64,000 bases of DNA from Prolixibacteraceae bacterium (GTDB lineage: Bacteria; Bacteroidota; Bacteroidia; Bacteroidales; Prolixibacteraceae). Position numbers and translations under genes: made by a program. The DNA lies in the NCBI GenBank assembly GCA_025355875.1, contig JANXYV010000093.1, positions 1 through 64,000 of the forward strand, given 5' to 3'. Of this stretch, positions 8,271 to 17,057 are shown one piece after another. Under the pieces are notes generated by a model, which was given only the letters and a program-made list of their open reading frames with translations, was not told where the DNA came from and searched no databases. Numbering within the stretch: position 1 is the stretch's first letter; the number at the start of each line of letters is the position of its first letter.

Positions 8271-10151
8271 TCATTTTAATGGCAAAGAAAAAATAAAATT
8301 GCTGCCATTTCCAGGTTTACTATCAACCCAGATTGCACCTTTATGCCTGACAACAAAATCTTTACATAAGATTAACCCTAAGCCGGTTCCCTGTTCGTTT
8401 TCGGTTCCTATGGTAATTGTTTGCTTATCGATTTGGAAAATTGCGGTCTGTTTTTCTGTCGGAATGCCAACTCCATTATCTTTTACCGAAACACGAATTT
8501 CATGATCGTTTTCGGTGGCTGATATTTTCACTTTGCCTCCTTTGTAGGAGAATTTTATTGCATTCAAAATTAAATTCCGCAGGATCGAATCCAGCATATT
8601 CTTATCTGCAAAAATATAGACCGATTTTTTTATGCTGTTCACCACGCTGATCCCTTTAATCTTAGCAGAACTATGGGTCATTTTGAGAGATTCTTCCACC
8701 TGTGAATTCAGGTTCAGGATTTCAGGACGAAACGGACTGCTACCCGTTTGGTTCTGTGCCCAGGCTAACAAATTCTCAAGCAATTTATAGGCTTGCTTTG
8801 CAGCCGTTTCTATGGTATTCAGGCCTTGCAGAAGGGTTTCATTATCCAAATCATCGAAACTCTGGATCATCAAGTCTGAAAATCCGATAATGGCATTGAA
8901 CGGATTTTTCAGGTCGTGTGCAATGATCGACAGAAATTTGTCTTTGGTTGCATTGAGCTGAATCAACTCTTCCGCCTGTTTTTCAAGAAGCTTTTCGGCA
9001 TTAATCCGCTTGGTAATTTCAGTAAAGTTAACGGCAATCCTATCCTTTTCGGTTTGAAAAGCCTGCACCTCGAATATTCCTGAAACTGATTCATCTTCAT
9101 ATTCAATCTCAAACTGTTTGGAACCTGTTTCTCCTTTCGCAATGCTTATGTACATCTCCGGATATTCAGTTGTGGCAAGATTTGGAAATGCCTCTTCAAT
9201 GGTTTTACCAACCAGCATTTGATGGGATATTCCCAAAATCCGGTCAGCGGCAGGATTTGCTCCCGAAAAGATTAGTCTTTCGTCATCCTCAAGTTCGTAA
9301 AAATGCATGGCATTGGTTGACGATTCTATAACACGCCGAAATTTTTCTTCGCTTTTGAGTAAGGCTGTTTCTGTCTGTTTACGCTTGGTAATATCTCTGA
9401 AAAATGATTGATAGGTTCCATCGGGCATCTTTTTAGAATTCATTTCAACAATGATGCGATTGCCCGATTTCTGACAGATCTCCCGCTCTGTTTTGATGAC
9501 TTCTCCCAGTTCCAAACGATTATACATGAGAGGCTTTTGACTCAGGAATTCTTCTGAAAACAAGTCTTTCATGTTCATTTGTAAAAGCTCTTCCCGGTTG
9601 TAACCCGTTAATTCGATGGCAGAATTGTTGACTGTAATAAAATTCCCGTGAGTATCTCCCTGAAAAAAGGCGTCAGGAGCCAAATCAAGAAGCATACGGT
9701 ATTGTTCTTCGCTTAGAAAAAGTGAATCCTCTGGATGCTGCCGTTCTGTAATTTCGGTGCTATGTATGAGGTAGCCCGAAACAACCTGTTCTTCATTGAC
9801 AGTCGGATTGATAGATACTTCGATGAAGCGGATTCCTTTACGGGAAGCTTGACTGAGTTGGTTGCTTTTTATCCGATCAAGATTAATTTCAGTTTTGTAT
9901 TTGACGGATTTACCAGCTTTGATGTCCTTAATTGCCTGCTGAGGAAGGTTTCTATCTGTGAAAAGATTAATCGATTTTATGTCATCCAGACATTTAATTC
10001 CAAACAATTCCAGATAGGCCGAATTTACGTCAAACAGATTACCGATAGAATCATAAAATTCTATAGCTATTGGAGAAAGTTTAAAAAGCGAAGCGAATTC
10101 ATCGTGTTTCATAAATCTAAGTTTTTTATCGGGCATAAAACAAAACATCAT
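8271..10151 (-). CDS. PAS-domain sensor histidine kinase
   Basis: Up to 626 residues with three PAS units (about 20-135, 140-262 and 265-390), a HisKA domain whose H box is HDLKNPFNAIIGFSDLM (the HDLKNP variant), and HATPase_c with VKDNGVGIP and GTGLGLILC. It is soluble, with no transmembrane segment. The start is uncertain: ATG at 10151 or 10148, or ATG at 10112 (MKHDEFASLF), which gives the more usual PAS N-terminus. It is first of two kinases on this strand. A strong terminator at 10301-10327 separates it from the SPFH gene upstream. No cognate regulator is visible. Confidence 0.9.
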   Translation of the reverse strand: MMFCFMPDKKLRFMKHDEFASLFKLSPIAIEFYDSIGNLFDVNSAYLELFGIKCLDDIKSINLFTDRNLPQQAIKDIKAGKSVKYKTEINLDRIKSNQLSQASRKGIRFIEVSINPTVNEEQVVSGYLIHSTEITERQHPEDSLFLSEEQYRMLLDLAPDAFFQGDTHGNFITVNNSAIELTGYNREELLQMNMKDLFSEEFLSQKPLMYNRLELGEVIKTEREICQKSGNRIIVEMNSKKMPDGTYQSFFRDITKRKQTETALLKSEEKFRRVIESSTNAMHFYELEDDERLIFSGANPAADRILGISHQMLVGKTIEEAFPNLATTEYPEMYISIAKGETGSKQFEIEYEDESVSGIFEVQAFQTEKDRIAVNFTEITKRINAEKLLEKQAEELIQLNATKDKFLSIIAHDLKNPFNAIIGFSDLMIQSFDDLDNETLLQGLNTIETAAKQAYKLLENLLAWAQNQTGSSPFRPEILNLNSQVEESLKMTHSSAKIKGISVVNSIKKSVYIFADKNMLDSILRNLILNAIKFSYKGGKVKISATENDHEIRVSVKDNGVGIPTEKQTAIFQIDKQTITIGTENEQGTGLGLILCKDFVVRHKGAIWVDSKPGNGSNFIFSLPLK

Positions 10152-10300
10152 GTTAAATCCAGATAACCTTCACAAATCTCAATTTTTGAGTTCGATGATT
10201 AGGGGTGGATTTAAAAACCCTAAGATATGAAAATAATAACTTGTACGATTTTTTCTGATTTGCTTTGTCAAGTTTTGATTATTATCACCTGTTGAAATCA

Positions 10301-10327
10301 AAAAGTCCTGCATTTTGCAGGACTTTT
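10301..10327 (-). terminator. Intrinsic terminator of the SPFH gene
   Basis: AAAAGTCCTGCA at 10301-10312 and its exact complement at 10316-10327 form a 12-bp stem with a 3-nt loop. Read on the minus strand the stem ends in a T-rich run. It lies 45 bp beyond the SPFH stop codon and insulates the kinase operon. Confidence 0.85.
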
Positions 10328-10371
10328 AAAAGACAATATTCTATGTTCTACAATAAACCTCGCTCCTTGTG

Positions 10372-11268
10372 CTATTTCCCATCAACAATAATCGGACTGC
10401 CTTTTTTGCTGTCCATTATGATCAGTTTTGCGTTGGGTGAAGTGGCTATGGCTTTGATCATTTCGTACTGAAGCTGTTTATCGCTCAATCCGGTACTCAA
10501 AATTTTCTGATAGTCGGCAATCCCCTGTGCTTCTACTCGTTTACGCTCGGCTTCCTGTTTCTCTTTTTGAAGTACAAAAGTCATTTTCTGCGCATCCTGT
10601 TCAGCATTGATCTTGGATTCAATTGTGGCTTTCACCGATTCAGGAAGGGTGATGTTGCGGACCAGAAGCTGTTCGAGGATCAGGCCCCGGCTTTTAAAAT
10701 CACTTTCAATCGTTTTAAAAATCCGCGCCTGAAATTCGTCGCGTTTGGAGGAAAACAAAGCTACAGCATCGTAATATACCGCATTGTCACGTATTTTCGT
10801 TCTGCAGATTGGCCGTACAATGGTGTTCCGGTAATCCGTTCCAATTTCGCTTAAGATTCGTGGTGCTTCAATCGGGATGACTTTATAGAGTACTGTTAAA
10901 TCAATGATTACTTCAAGTCCGTCGGCCGAAAGTACCCGGATTGCATCATCACCTGCTTTATCGCCTTCATCGTGTACGCCCGACATGGTGTAATTCTGGG
11001 TTCGGACGTCAAAAGTCACCACTTCTACCAATGGATTAATAACATTCAGCCCACTTTCAAGAATGGTTCGGTTTACTTTTCCGAAGAGTTTCTGGACTCC
11101 GACATCACCGGGTTCAATTTGTTTGACTGAAGCTAAACCTGCACCTACCAGTACAATGAGAAATCCAATAATCCGGACCATGTTACTGTATGGCTTAACC
11201 GGAGAATCGTTGGTTGAAACCACAAAGCCAATAGTGACTACTGCAATGCCAATAAAAATTAGAAACAT
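10372..11268 (-). CDS. SPFH/prohibitin family membrane protein
   Basis: The 298-residue protein has two closely spaced hydrophobic segments (about residues 1-17 and 31-46) and then a band-7/prohibitin domain (VKQIEPGDVGVQKLFGKVNR, later RGLILEQLLVRNITLP). A charged coiled coil follows (about 215-260, AEQDAQKMTFVLQKEKQEAE). Such proteins form large ring- or cage-like oligomers at the inner membrane and often scaffold proteases. Which partner is used here is unknown, as no NfeD or FtsH-type gene is adjacent. It is monocistronic, bounded by the AraC gene upstream and a strong terminator downstream. Confidence 0.9.
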   Translation of the reverse strand: MFLIFIGIAVVTIGFVVSTNDSPVKPYSNMVRIIGFLIVLVGAGLASVKQIEPGDVGVQKLFGKVNRTILESGLNVINPLVEVVTFDVRTQNYTMSGVHDEGDKAGDDAIRVLSADGLEVIIDLTVLYKVIPIEAPRILSEIGTDYRNTIVRPICRTKIRDNAVYYDAVALFSSKRDEFQARIFKTIESDFKSRGLILEQLLVRNITLPESVKATIESKINAEQDAQKMTFVLQKEKQEAERKRVEAQGIADYQKILSTGLSDKQLQYEMIKAIATSPNAKLIIMDSKKGSPIIVDGK

Positions 11269-11407
11269 GTGTTTTGATTTTAAGGTTAGAATTCAGAACA
11301 ATTTATGTTTTGTAAATATACAATTTAAACCGACTCCTTGAATTCCAAACGGACATTCAACGAAAAAAAAAACGAATAATTGATTATCTCATAGACCAGT
11401 CATGCCT

Positions 11408-12274
11408 TTATTCCTGGTTGTTTTGTTTCCGGTATCTTTCCGGCGGATAGCCGGTATTCATTTTAAAAATCCGTGAAAAATAAGATGCACTTTTGAAACC
11501 GGTCTGTTCCATGATCTCTTTTTGTCCCGACTCGGTCGTAAGCAAAAGGAACTGCGCGCGTTCAATCCGTTTCCGGATAATGTAATCGCAGGGAGCCATT
11601 CCGGTAATCGATTTGAATACTTTTGAAAAATGATCCTTTGACAGATATGCTAGGCTGGCCAGCTCACTGACCCGAATTTCAAGCTGCAGGTTATTCTGAA
11701 TATGAATCAACACAGGCTGAATATTATACTTTAGCATGCTGGTCAGGGCATGACTTTGTCCAGGTTCCAGAAAATGCGAGAAAAGCTGTTTCAAAATCCC
11801 AGTTGTTTCCAAGTGTTGACTGGCTGATTTGTAGCTGACTTTCTTGTTCAGCCAAAGTTTGGTCTGGTAAACATTTGGATGATGGTGCGGTAACTGAAGA
11901 TCTGGATTGATTTGAAGAATTCGCTGAAATAAACTTTGATCGAGTTCGCATGCCGAAGTCTTATTCTTGATAGCATGCTGGTTGAACGGGCTCAATCCAT
12001 TGGCCTGGTCAATGCTCAAATGAATGTAATAATGCGACAGACCTGTTCCAAAATGATAACTGCACGAGGTCAAACTGGGAATCATGTAAAGGTTTCCAGC
12101 CTCAAGAAGAATCCTGTGATTTCCAATATTTAATGAACCATTTCCTTCCGTGATAAAATAAATCCGCGTGAACGGACTGATGATATCTTTGTAGTCAGAA
12201 TCCTGACTGAAGCTCAAATGTGCAACATTTTGAAGGTGAAACACAAGCGATTCGCTGATTTGTTCTGAATACAT
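11408..12274 (-). CDS. AraC-family regulator, likely of the rhamnose/fucose cassette
   Basis: 288 residues. The N-terminal half is a cupin-like sugar-binding region (FTRIYFITEGNGSLNIGNHR). The C-terminal 100 residues hold two helix-turn-helix motifs of AraC type (VSELASLAYLSKDHFSKVFK and GFKSASYFSRIFKMNTGYPP). It is divergent from rhaT across a 197-bp gap, the classic layout for a regulator controlling its neighbour. A RhaR/RhaS-like role with L-rhamnose as inducer is inferred from that position only. A -7 box TAATTTTG precedes it at 12309-12316. Confidence 0.88.
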   Translation of the reverse strand: MYSEQISESLVFHLQNVAHLSFSQDSDYKDIISPFTRIYFITEGNGSLNIGNHRILLEAGNLYMIPSLTSCSYHFGTGLSHYYIHLSIDQANGLSPFNQHAIKNKTSACELDQSLFQRILQINPDLQLPHHHPNVYQTKLWLNKKVSYKSASQHLETTGILKQLFSHFLEPGQSHALTSMLKYNIQPVLIHIQNNLQLEIRVSELASLAYLSKDHFSKVFKSITGMAPCDYIIRKRIERAQFLLLTTESGQKEIMEQTGFKSASYFSRIFKMNTGYPPERYRKQNNQE

Positions 12275-12308
12275 CCACTTTTAAATGAGAGGTTTATTTA
12301 TATGACGT

Positions 12309-12316
12309 CAAAATTA
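12309..12316 (-). promoter_or_regulatory. -7 promoter box (TAATTTTG) for the AraC regulator
   Basis: This is a full TAnnTTTG match on the minus strand, 34 bp before the regulator start. No TTG element is visible at the expected distance, which would fit an activator-dependent or weak promoter. Confidence 0.45.
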
Positions 12317-12397
12317 AGAAAATATCGGTTGTAAAAATATCGCTGAATTGTGCAATATTTTCCCTGAAATGTTCAAGCTTTAGTTTGGGTTAACACG

Positions 12398-12405
12398 TAT
12401 GTTTG
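12398..12405 (+). promoter_or_regulatory. -7 promoter box (TATGTTTG) for rhaT
   Basis: A TAnnTTTG match on the plus strand lies 66 bp upstream of rhaT. A TTTG at 12384-12387 is too close (10 bp) to be a standard -33 element, so activation by the divergent AraC protein is plausible. Confidence 0.4.
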
Positions 12406-12471
12406 TATCAGTATTCGAATATTCCAGACTTGAATACCCCTATTGAACCAATTGACTAACCCATTAACCAT

Positions 12472-13518
12472 ATGAATACAAGTATTTTAACTGGCATTTT
12501 CCTTATTGCGATCGGCGCATTTTCATCCGGAAGTTTTGCCGTGCCTTTCGGAAAAATCAAAGGCTGGCAATGGGAAACCTTCTGGATGGTTTTTAGCCTG
12601 GGAGCGTACATTTTGTTTCCAATGGTGGCATGCCTGGTTTTTGCTCCTGATTTTCTTTCCATCATTCAGGCTACTCCGGCGTCAACATTAATCACGGTCT
12701 TTTTGCTGGGCGCTGTTTACGGAGTAGGAAATCTGTCCTTTGGTTTGTCACTGCGCTACCTGGGATTATCGCTCGGATATGCCTTGTCGCTGGGATTAAT
12801 GCTTGGAATCGGAACATTGATTCCGCCCTTGATTGACGGACGTTTGCAGGTAATGATGCAAAGTTCCGGAGGCTTACGATTAATATGGGGTGTGGTAGTT
12901 GCCTGCTTCGGAATTGCGGTTTCAGCCTGGTCGGGAATACTGAAAGACAGATCTGTTTCGGAGGCCAAAAAAAAGGAACAAGTCAGGGAATTTAACTTCA
13001 TGAAAGGTGCAATGGCTGCCATTCTGGTCGGAATTACAGGCTCGGCCATGTCGCTTGGTTTCGAACAAGGCATCCCTATTTCGGAAACTGCGGCCAGACA
13101 TGGAATTGATCCTTTATTTACCATGCTTCCTGTTTTCGTGGTTTTGTTCTCCGGAACATTTGTCACCACGCTAATCTGGTGTGTTGCCTTTCTTGGAAGC
13201 AGAAATAAATCATTAAAAAATTACACCACCGCCGGATCTTCCAAAACCTTGATTTTGAATTACCTGTTCGGATTACTTGCCGGCATGCTCTGGTTCGGAC
13301 AATTCATTGTTTTCGGAATGGGCAAAAGCAAAATGGGACCTTTCACGTTCACTTCATGGGGAATCCTGATGGCGCTAACCATTGTTTTCGCTACGGTTTG
13401 GGGCCTGATCCGAAAAGAATGGAAAGGCGCACATCTCAAGGTTTACCTGTTGATGGTTTTATCGCTGATCATCATTATTATCTCTTCATTTATGATCGGA
13501 ATCAGCGGGTCGGAATAG
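12472..13518 (+). CDS. rhaT: L-rhamnose/proton symporter RhaT
   Basis: A 348-residue inner-membrane protein with about 10 membrane helices and the RhaT N-terminal pattern (GAFSSGSFAVPFGKIKGWQW, GAVYGVGNLSFGLSLRYLG). It imports L-rhamnose, and possibly related 6-deoxysugars, with protons. The AraC regulator upstream and the mutarotase RhaM 3 kb downstream support rhamnose use. Genes for RhaA, RhaB and RhaD are not in the window. It is followed by a hairpin repeat at 13524-13585. Confidence 0.93.
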   Translation: MNTSILTGIFLIAIGAFSSGSFAVPFGKIKGWQWETFWMVFSLGAYILFPMVACLVFAPDFLSIIQATPASTLITVFLLGAVYGVGNLSFGLSLRYLGLSLGYALSLGLMLGIGTLIPPLIDGRLQVMMQSSGGLRLIWGVVVACFGIAVSAWSGILKDRSVSEAKKKEQVREFNFMKGAMAAILVGITGSAMSLGFEQGIPISETAARHGIDPLFTMLPVFVVLFSGTFVTTLIWCVAFLGSRNKSLKNYTTAGSSKTLILNYLFGLLAGMLWFGQFIVFGMGKSKMGPFTFTSWGILMALTIVFATVWGLIRKEWKGAHLKVYLLMVLSLIIIIISSFMIGISGSE

Positions 13519-13523
13519 CAAGA

Positions 13524-13585
13524 GTTCCAAGTTTCAAATTCAGGTCGGGATATTAACCTGAAATTTGGAACCTGAAACTTGGAAC
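13524..13585. repeat. Long intergenic inverted repeat between rhaT and the URO-D gene
   Basis: GTTCCAAGTTTCA at 13524-13536 is the exact complement of 13573-13585. The inner words AAATTCAGGT and ACCTGAAATTT also pair. The stem is about 22 bp with a bulge and has no T-run, so it is more like a palindromic intergenic element or RNA-stabilising hairpin than a clean terminator. Confidence 0.6.
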
Positions 13586-13623
13586 AACTTTAAACATTTA
13601 ACTTTCAGCATTCAACAAAAGAT

Positions 13624-14874
13624 ATGACAACCTCAAGAGAACGAATATTATCGGCCATTAAACACGAGGAACCTGATCGTGTTCCGATCGATTTGAGCGC
13701 TACACCCAGTTCAGGAATTTCAGCTATTGCCTACAGCAACCTGGTGAAACATATGGGCCAGTCTGATCTGCCGGTAGAGATTTATGATGTCGTTCAGCAA
13801 TTAGCTCAGCCGGATATGACAATTCTGGATCAATTTGGTATTGATGTACTCGATATTGGACGAACTTTCAACGATCGGCCTGGCGACTGGACCCCAATGG
13901 TCATGGCTAATGGGGCATCTGCTTTTTATCCTGCATGGTTCAAACCAACAAGAATGCCAGATGGCTCGTATCAAACCTACGACAGCGATGGCAAACGGAT
14001 GCTTTCGCGTATGCCGATTGGAGCTACCTTCTTTGATCAGACTTATTTCCCTTATGTTGACAGTTATCCTGATTCGTACGAAAATTTGTCTGCAGAGATG
14101 GGACGAATCATGTGGGCACGCGATGCTCACAGTCCATGGGATCATTCAGGTGAATCGGACTTTTGGTTAAAATTACGCGAAAACACCCTGAAGTTACGGC
14201 GAAGTACTGATAAAGCTCTTTTGGTGGTTTGCGGTTGCAATTTGTTCGAGTGGGGAACCTTCCTTCGCCGGATGGACAACTTCCTGATGGACCTGATGTG
14301 CGATCCGTATAATGTTGAAAGACTGCTCGACCAACTCATGATCCGCCATCTGGCGACACTTGAGAAGGTATGCAATTCAGTGGGCGATATTGTCGATATT
14401 ATCCGTTTTGGTGATGATCTGGGTATGAGTTCAGGTCCTTTCATGGATGTTGACACTTATAAAACATTGTTCAAGCCAAGGCATAAAATGCTGTGCGACT
14501 ATGTGAAATCGCATAGTAAAATGCATCCTTACATCCATTCATGTGGCTCTATTTCGCTACTAATGCCCGACATGATTGAAGCTGGTATTGAAATCTTCAA
14601 CCCGGTTCAGACTAACTCCCGGAACATGGCCCCCGACTTCCTGAAAAAAGAATTTGGACAGAATTGTACCTTCTGGGGTGGCGGAATCGAAACGGTTGGA
14701 ACACTCAATGTGGGTACTCCGCAACAGATTCGCGATCAAGTTTTCGAACGGCTCGAAATCTTCTCGAAAGGTGGCGGATATGTGTTCAACACGGTACACA
14801 ACATTCTGCCAGACGTTCCTCCGGAGAATATTGTGGCCATGTATGACGCGATAAAAGAATTTAATCAGAAATAA
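13624..14874 (+). CDS. URO-D/methyltransferase superfamily protein (not HemE)
   Basis: 416 residues with the URO-D superfamily TIM-barrel start (MTTSRERILSAIKHEEPDRV) and a C-terminal HSCGS-containing motif (MHPYIHSCGSISLLMPDMIE). It also has GGGYVFNTVHNILPDVPPEN, which in this superfamily covers corrinoid or thiol methyltransferases and uncharacterised sugar-locus members. It is longer than HemE (about 340-350) and lacks the HemE N-terminal signature, so heme synthesis is unlikely. It lies between RhaT and an alpha-L-fucosidase, 14 bp before the latter, implying a role in deoxysugar use. The reaction is unknown. Confidence 0.82.
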   Translation: MTTSRERILSAIKHEEPDRVPIDLSATPSSGISAIAYSNLVKHMGQSDLPVEIYDVVQQLAQPDMTILDQFGIDVLDIGRTFNDRPGDWTPMVMANGASAFYPAWFKPTRMPDGSYQTYDSDGKRMLSRMPIGATFFDQTYFPYVDSYPDSYENLSAEMGRIMWARDAHSPWDHSGESDFWLKLRENTLKLRRSTDKALLVVCGCNLFEWGTFLRRMDNFLMDLMCDPYNVERLLDQLMIRHLATLEKVCNSVGDIVDIIRFGDDLGMSSGPFMDVDTYKTLFKPRHKMLCDYVKSHSKMHPYIHSCGSISLLMPDMIEAGIEIFNPVQTNSRNMAPDFLKKEFGQNCTFWGGGIETVGTLNVGTPQQIRDQVFERLEIFSKGGGYVFNTVHNILPDVPPENIVAMYDAIKEFNQK

Positions 14875-14888
14875 TCAAACCGATCAAA

Positions 14889-16580
14889 ATGAAGAAGATT
14901 AGACTAAAAATTTTACTGATCCTGATCCTTTTTTCAGGAGCGACTGTACGTTCATTTTCGCAATCTAGCGATATAAAAACCAAGCCGGTTGGGAACGAAA
15001 AGCGAATTCAGGAATGGAAAGATGCCCGTTTCGGCATGTTTATCCATTGGGGGCCGGTAACGTTGAAAGGAACCGAAATTGGCTGGTCACGCGGCGATGA
15101 AATCCCGGTTGACATGTACGATAATTTGTACAAACAATTCAATCCGGCGAATTTCAATGCCGACGAATGGGTGAGCGTGGCCAAAGCCGCCGGAATGAAA
15201 TACATTGTACTAACCACGAAACACCACGATGGTTTCTGCCTTTGGGACACCCGTCAAACCGACTACAACATCATGAATTCGCCTTTCCACCGCGATGTGG
15301 TCAAGGAGCTGTCCGAAGCCTGCCGCAAACAGGGAATCGAATTCGGAACTTATTATTCGACAACCGATTGGCATAATCCAGATTTTCCACTTACAAGCCC
15401 AGGAGGAACAATCAGGCGTGAAAAAAGCAACCTCGAAGCCTATACCACTTACCTGAAGCGGCAGGTTGGCGAACTTCTGTTGAATTACGGACCACTTTTT
15501 ACCCTTTGGTTCGACGTGCCTCAAGAGTTTGATGCTATTCGTGGACAGGGCGTAATAGATTATATCCATCAGATTCAGCCTGATATCATTGTAAATGACA
15601 GAACAGGCGCCAAAGGCGATTTTGATACTCCGGAACAGCGGGTCGGCGGATTCCAGATTAATCGTCCCTGGGAAACCTGCATGACCATTGCCAACCAGTG
15701 GGCCTGGAAACCCAATGATGAAGTAAAATCACTCGAACAGTGTCTTCAAAGTCTGGTCCGCTCGGCAGGAGGCGATGGTAACCTGCTCTTTAACGTAGGT
15801 CCAAAACCAGATGGACAGATGGAACCCTTACAAGTTGAACGTTTGAAAGAGATGGGTCAATGGCTTCAAAAATACGGTTATACCATCTATGAAACCCGTG
15901 GTGGTCCGTTTAAACCTGCCGACTGGGGTGTCAGTACCCGAAAAGGCAACTTCGTTTACCTGCATATCCTGAAATGGCCGGGAAGAACACCGAAGATAAC
16001 GCTTCCTGATCTGGGAATCGAAATCAAAAATTGTAAATTGGTTCAGGGCGGGAACATCAATTTGACCAAATCAGGTCAGAATACTATACTTGAATTTACT
16101 ACCAAAGAGTTGCAGCCCATCAACACCATCGTAGAACTGGAATATGCCGGAAATGTAATGAATGTTGCTCCGGTGGAAAGCAATTCCTACTCGCTTTCCT
16201 ACCTGAAACCGGTGAATGCTTCCTCAAATCTGAAAGGTTTTTGGTCGAACTATCTTTGGGTGGAGATGTCGGCGGTCACCAATGGCGACTGGTTCGGTTC
16301 GTTTTGGGAACCTGATCCAAAAGACAAGCAACCCTGGGTAGAAGTTGACCTGGACAAACCGGAAAAAATCAGCGGAGCCATTTTATATGAACGGGGAATC
16401 GCGGTAAAAGCTTTCGAACTTCAGGCGCTGGTGGGCAATCAGTGGAAAACCATATCCAAAGGAAAGTCCATCGGAAGTAAACTGGAACTCAAATTGTCCA
16501 AAACTACCGCTCAAAAAGTAAGGCTGGTAATGAAAGAATTTTCGCAACTGCCAGGAATCTATGAGATCGTGCTGCTCTAA
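14889..16580 (+). CDS. GH29 alpha-L-fucosidase, exported
   Basis: 563 residues: signal peptide (LKILLILILFSGATVRSFSQ), GH29 barrel (about 35-340) and a C-terminal discoidin-like F5/8C region (about 450-563, ending KVRLVMKEFSQLPGIYEIVL). Catalytic landmarks are FGMFIHWGP, TTKHHDGFCLWD and LWFDVPQEF; the Asp of LWFD (residue 209) is the expected nucleophile. It releases terminal L-fucose from glycans in the periplasm or at the surface. It follows the URO-D-like gene by 14 bp and precedes the mutarotase. The pairing of a fucosidase with rhamnose transport genes suggests the cassette handles 6-deoxy-L-hexoses in general. Linkage specificity is not readable. Confidence 0.93.
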   Translation: MKKIRLKILLILILFSGATVRSFSQSSDIKTKPVGNEKRIQEWKDARFGMFIHWGPVTLKGTEIGWSRGDEIPVDMYDNLYKQFNPANFNADEWVSVAKAAGMKYIVLTTKHHDGFCLWDTRQTDYNIMNSPFHRDVVKELSEACRKQGIEFGTYYSTTDWHNPDFPLTSPGGTIRREKSNLEAYTTYLKRQVGELLLNYGPLFTLWFDVPQEFDAIRGQGVIDYIHQIQPDIIVNDRTGAKGDFDTPEQRVGGFQINRPWETCMTIANQWAWKPNDEVKSLEQCLQSLVRSAGGDGNLLFNVGPKPDGQMEPLQVERLKEMGQWLQKYGYTIYETRGGPFKPADWGVSTRKGNFVYLHILKWPGRTPKITLPDLGIEIKNCKLVQGGNINLTKSGQNTILEFTTKELQPINTIVELEYAGNVMNVAPVESNSYSLSYLKPVNASSNLKGFWSNYLWVEMSAVTNGDWFGSFWEPDPKDKQPWVEVDLDKPEKISGAILYERGIAVKAFELQALVGNQWKTISKGKSIGSKLELKLSKTTAQKVRLVMKEFSQLPGIYEIVLL

Positions 16581-16581
16581 T

Positions 16582-16618
16582 AATGACTATCAATGACAAT
16601 TAAATGACTATCAATGAC
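16582..16618. repeat. Half copy of the AATGAC repeat family
   Basis: The 16-mer AATGACTATCAATGAC occurs twice, at 16582-16597 and 16603-16618, giving four AATGAC words 10-11 bp apart. It fills the gap between the fucosidase and mutarotase genes and has no inverted GTCATT arm here. See the related arrays at 23180, 31285 and 45241. Confidence 0.7.
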
Positions 16619-16634
16619 TAAAAATTCTATTCAC

Positions 16635-16958
16635 ATGAAACGATACGGACAAACGATCGGGGTTGACCCGCAACAATTTGAAAAATACAAGGAATACCAT
16701 GCTGCCGTGTGGCCTGAAATTCTGGAAATGATAACGGCCTGCGACATCAGGAACTATTCCATTTTTCACAAAGACAGCCAGTTATTTGCTTATTTCGAAT
16801 ACGTAGGCGAAGATTTTGCAGCGGATATGGCAAAAATGGCAGCCGACCCGAAAACCCAGGAATGGTGGGACATCATGATGCCCCTGCAGAGACCATTAGA
16901 AAATCGCTCAGAAGGCGAATGGTGGGCGAACATGGAAGAAGTTTTTCATCTGGATTGA
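16635..16958 (+). CDS. rhaM: L-rhamnose mutarotase
   Basis: This 107-residue protein interconverts alpha and beta anomers of L-rhamnose (or L-fucose). It has the family active-site residues: YKEYHAAVWPEI with the conserved Tyr and His, and the WW pair in TQEWWDIMMP, ending in the conserved VFHL. The start at ATG 16635 (MKRYGQTIG) matches the usual length of about 104 residues; the earlier ATG at 16614 lies in the AATGAC repeat. It closes the deoxysugar cassette and is followed by a terminator shared with the convergent gene. Confidence 0.92.
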   Translation: MKRYGQTIGVDPQQFEKYKEYHAAVWPEILEMITACDIRNYSIFHKDSQLFAYFEYVGEDFAADMAKMAADPKTQEWWDIMMPLQRPLENRSEGEWWANMEEVFHLD

Positions 16959-17020
16959 GAGCGCTTTGTTCATGACCTCCTTTTTTATTGTGAATTTCTT
17001 TTGAAATTTTTGATAGCAAA

Positions 17021-17047
17021 AAAGGCTGCCCTTTGGAGACAGCCTTT
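17021..17047. terminator. Bidirectional intrinsic terminator
   Basis: AAAGGCTG at 17021-17028 pairs with CAGCCTTT at 17040-17047 around an 11-nt loop, with A-rich and T-rich flanks. It sits between two convergent genes, so it can end rhaM transcripts and those of the exported isomerase-like gene. Confidence 0.75.
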
Positions 17048-17057
17048 AAAATGTTTG

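Noticed and set aside
13624-14874. hemE (uroporphyrinogen decarboxylase of heme synthesis)
   Set aside because: Length, missing HemE signature and sugar-cassette context point to another URO-D superfamily branch.
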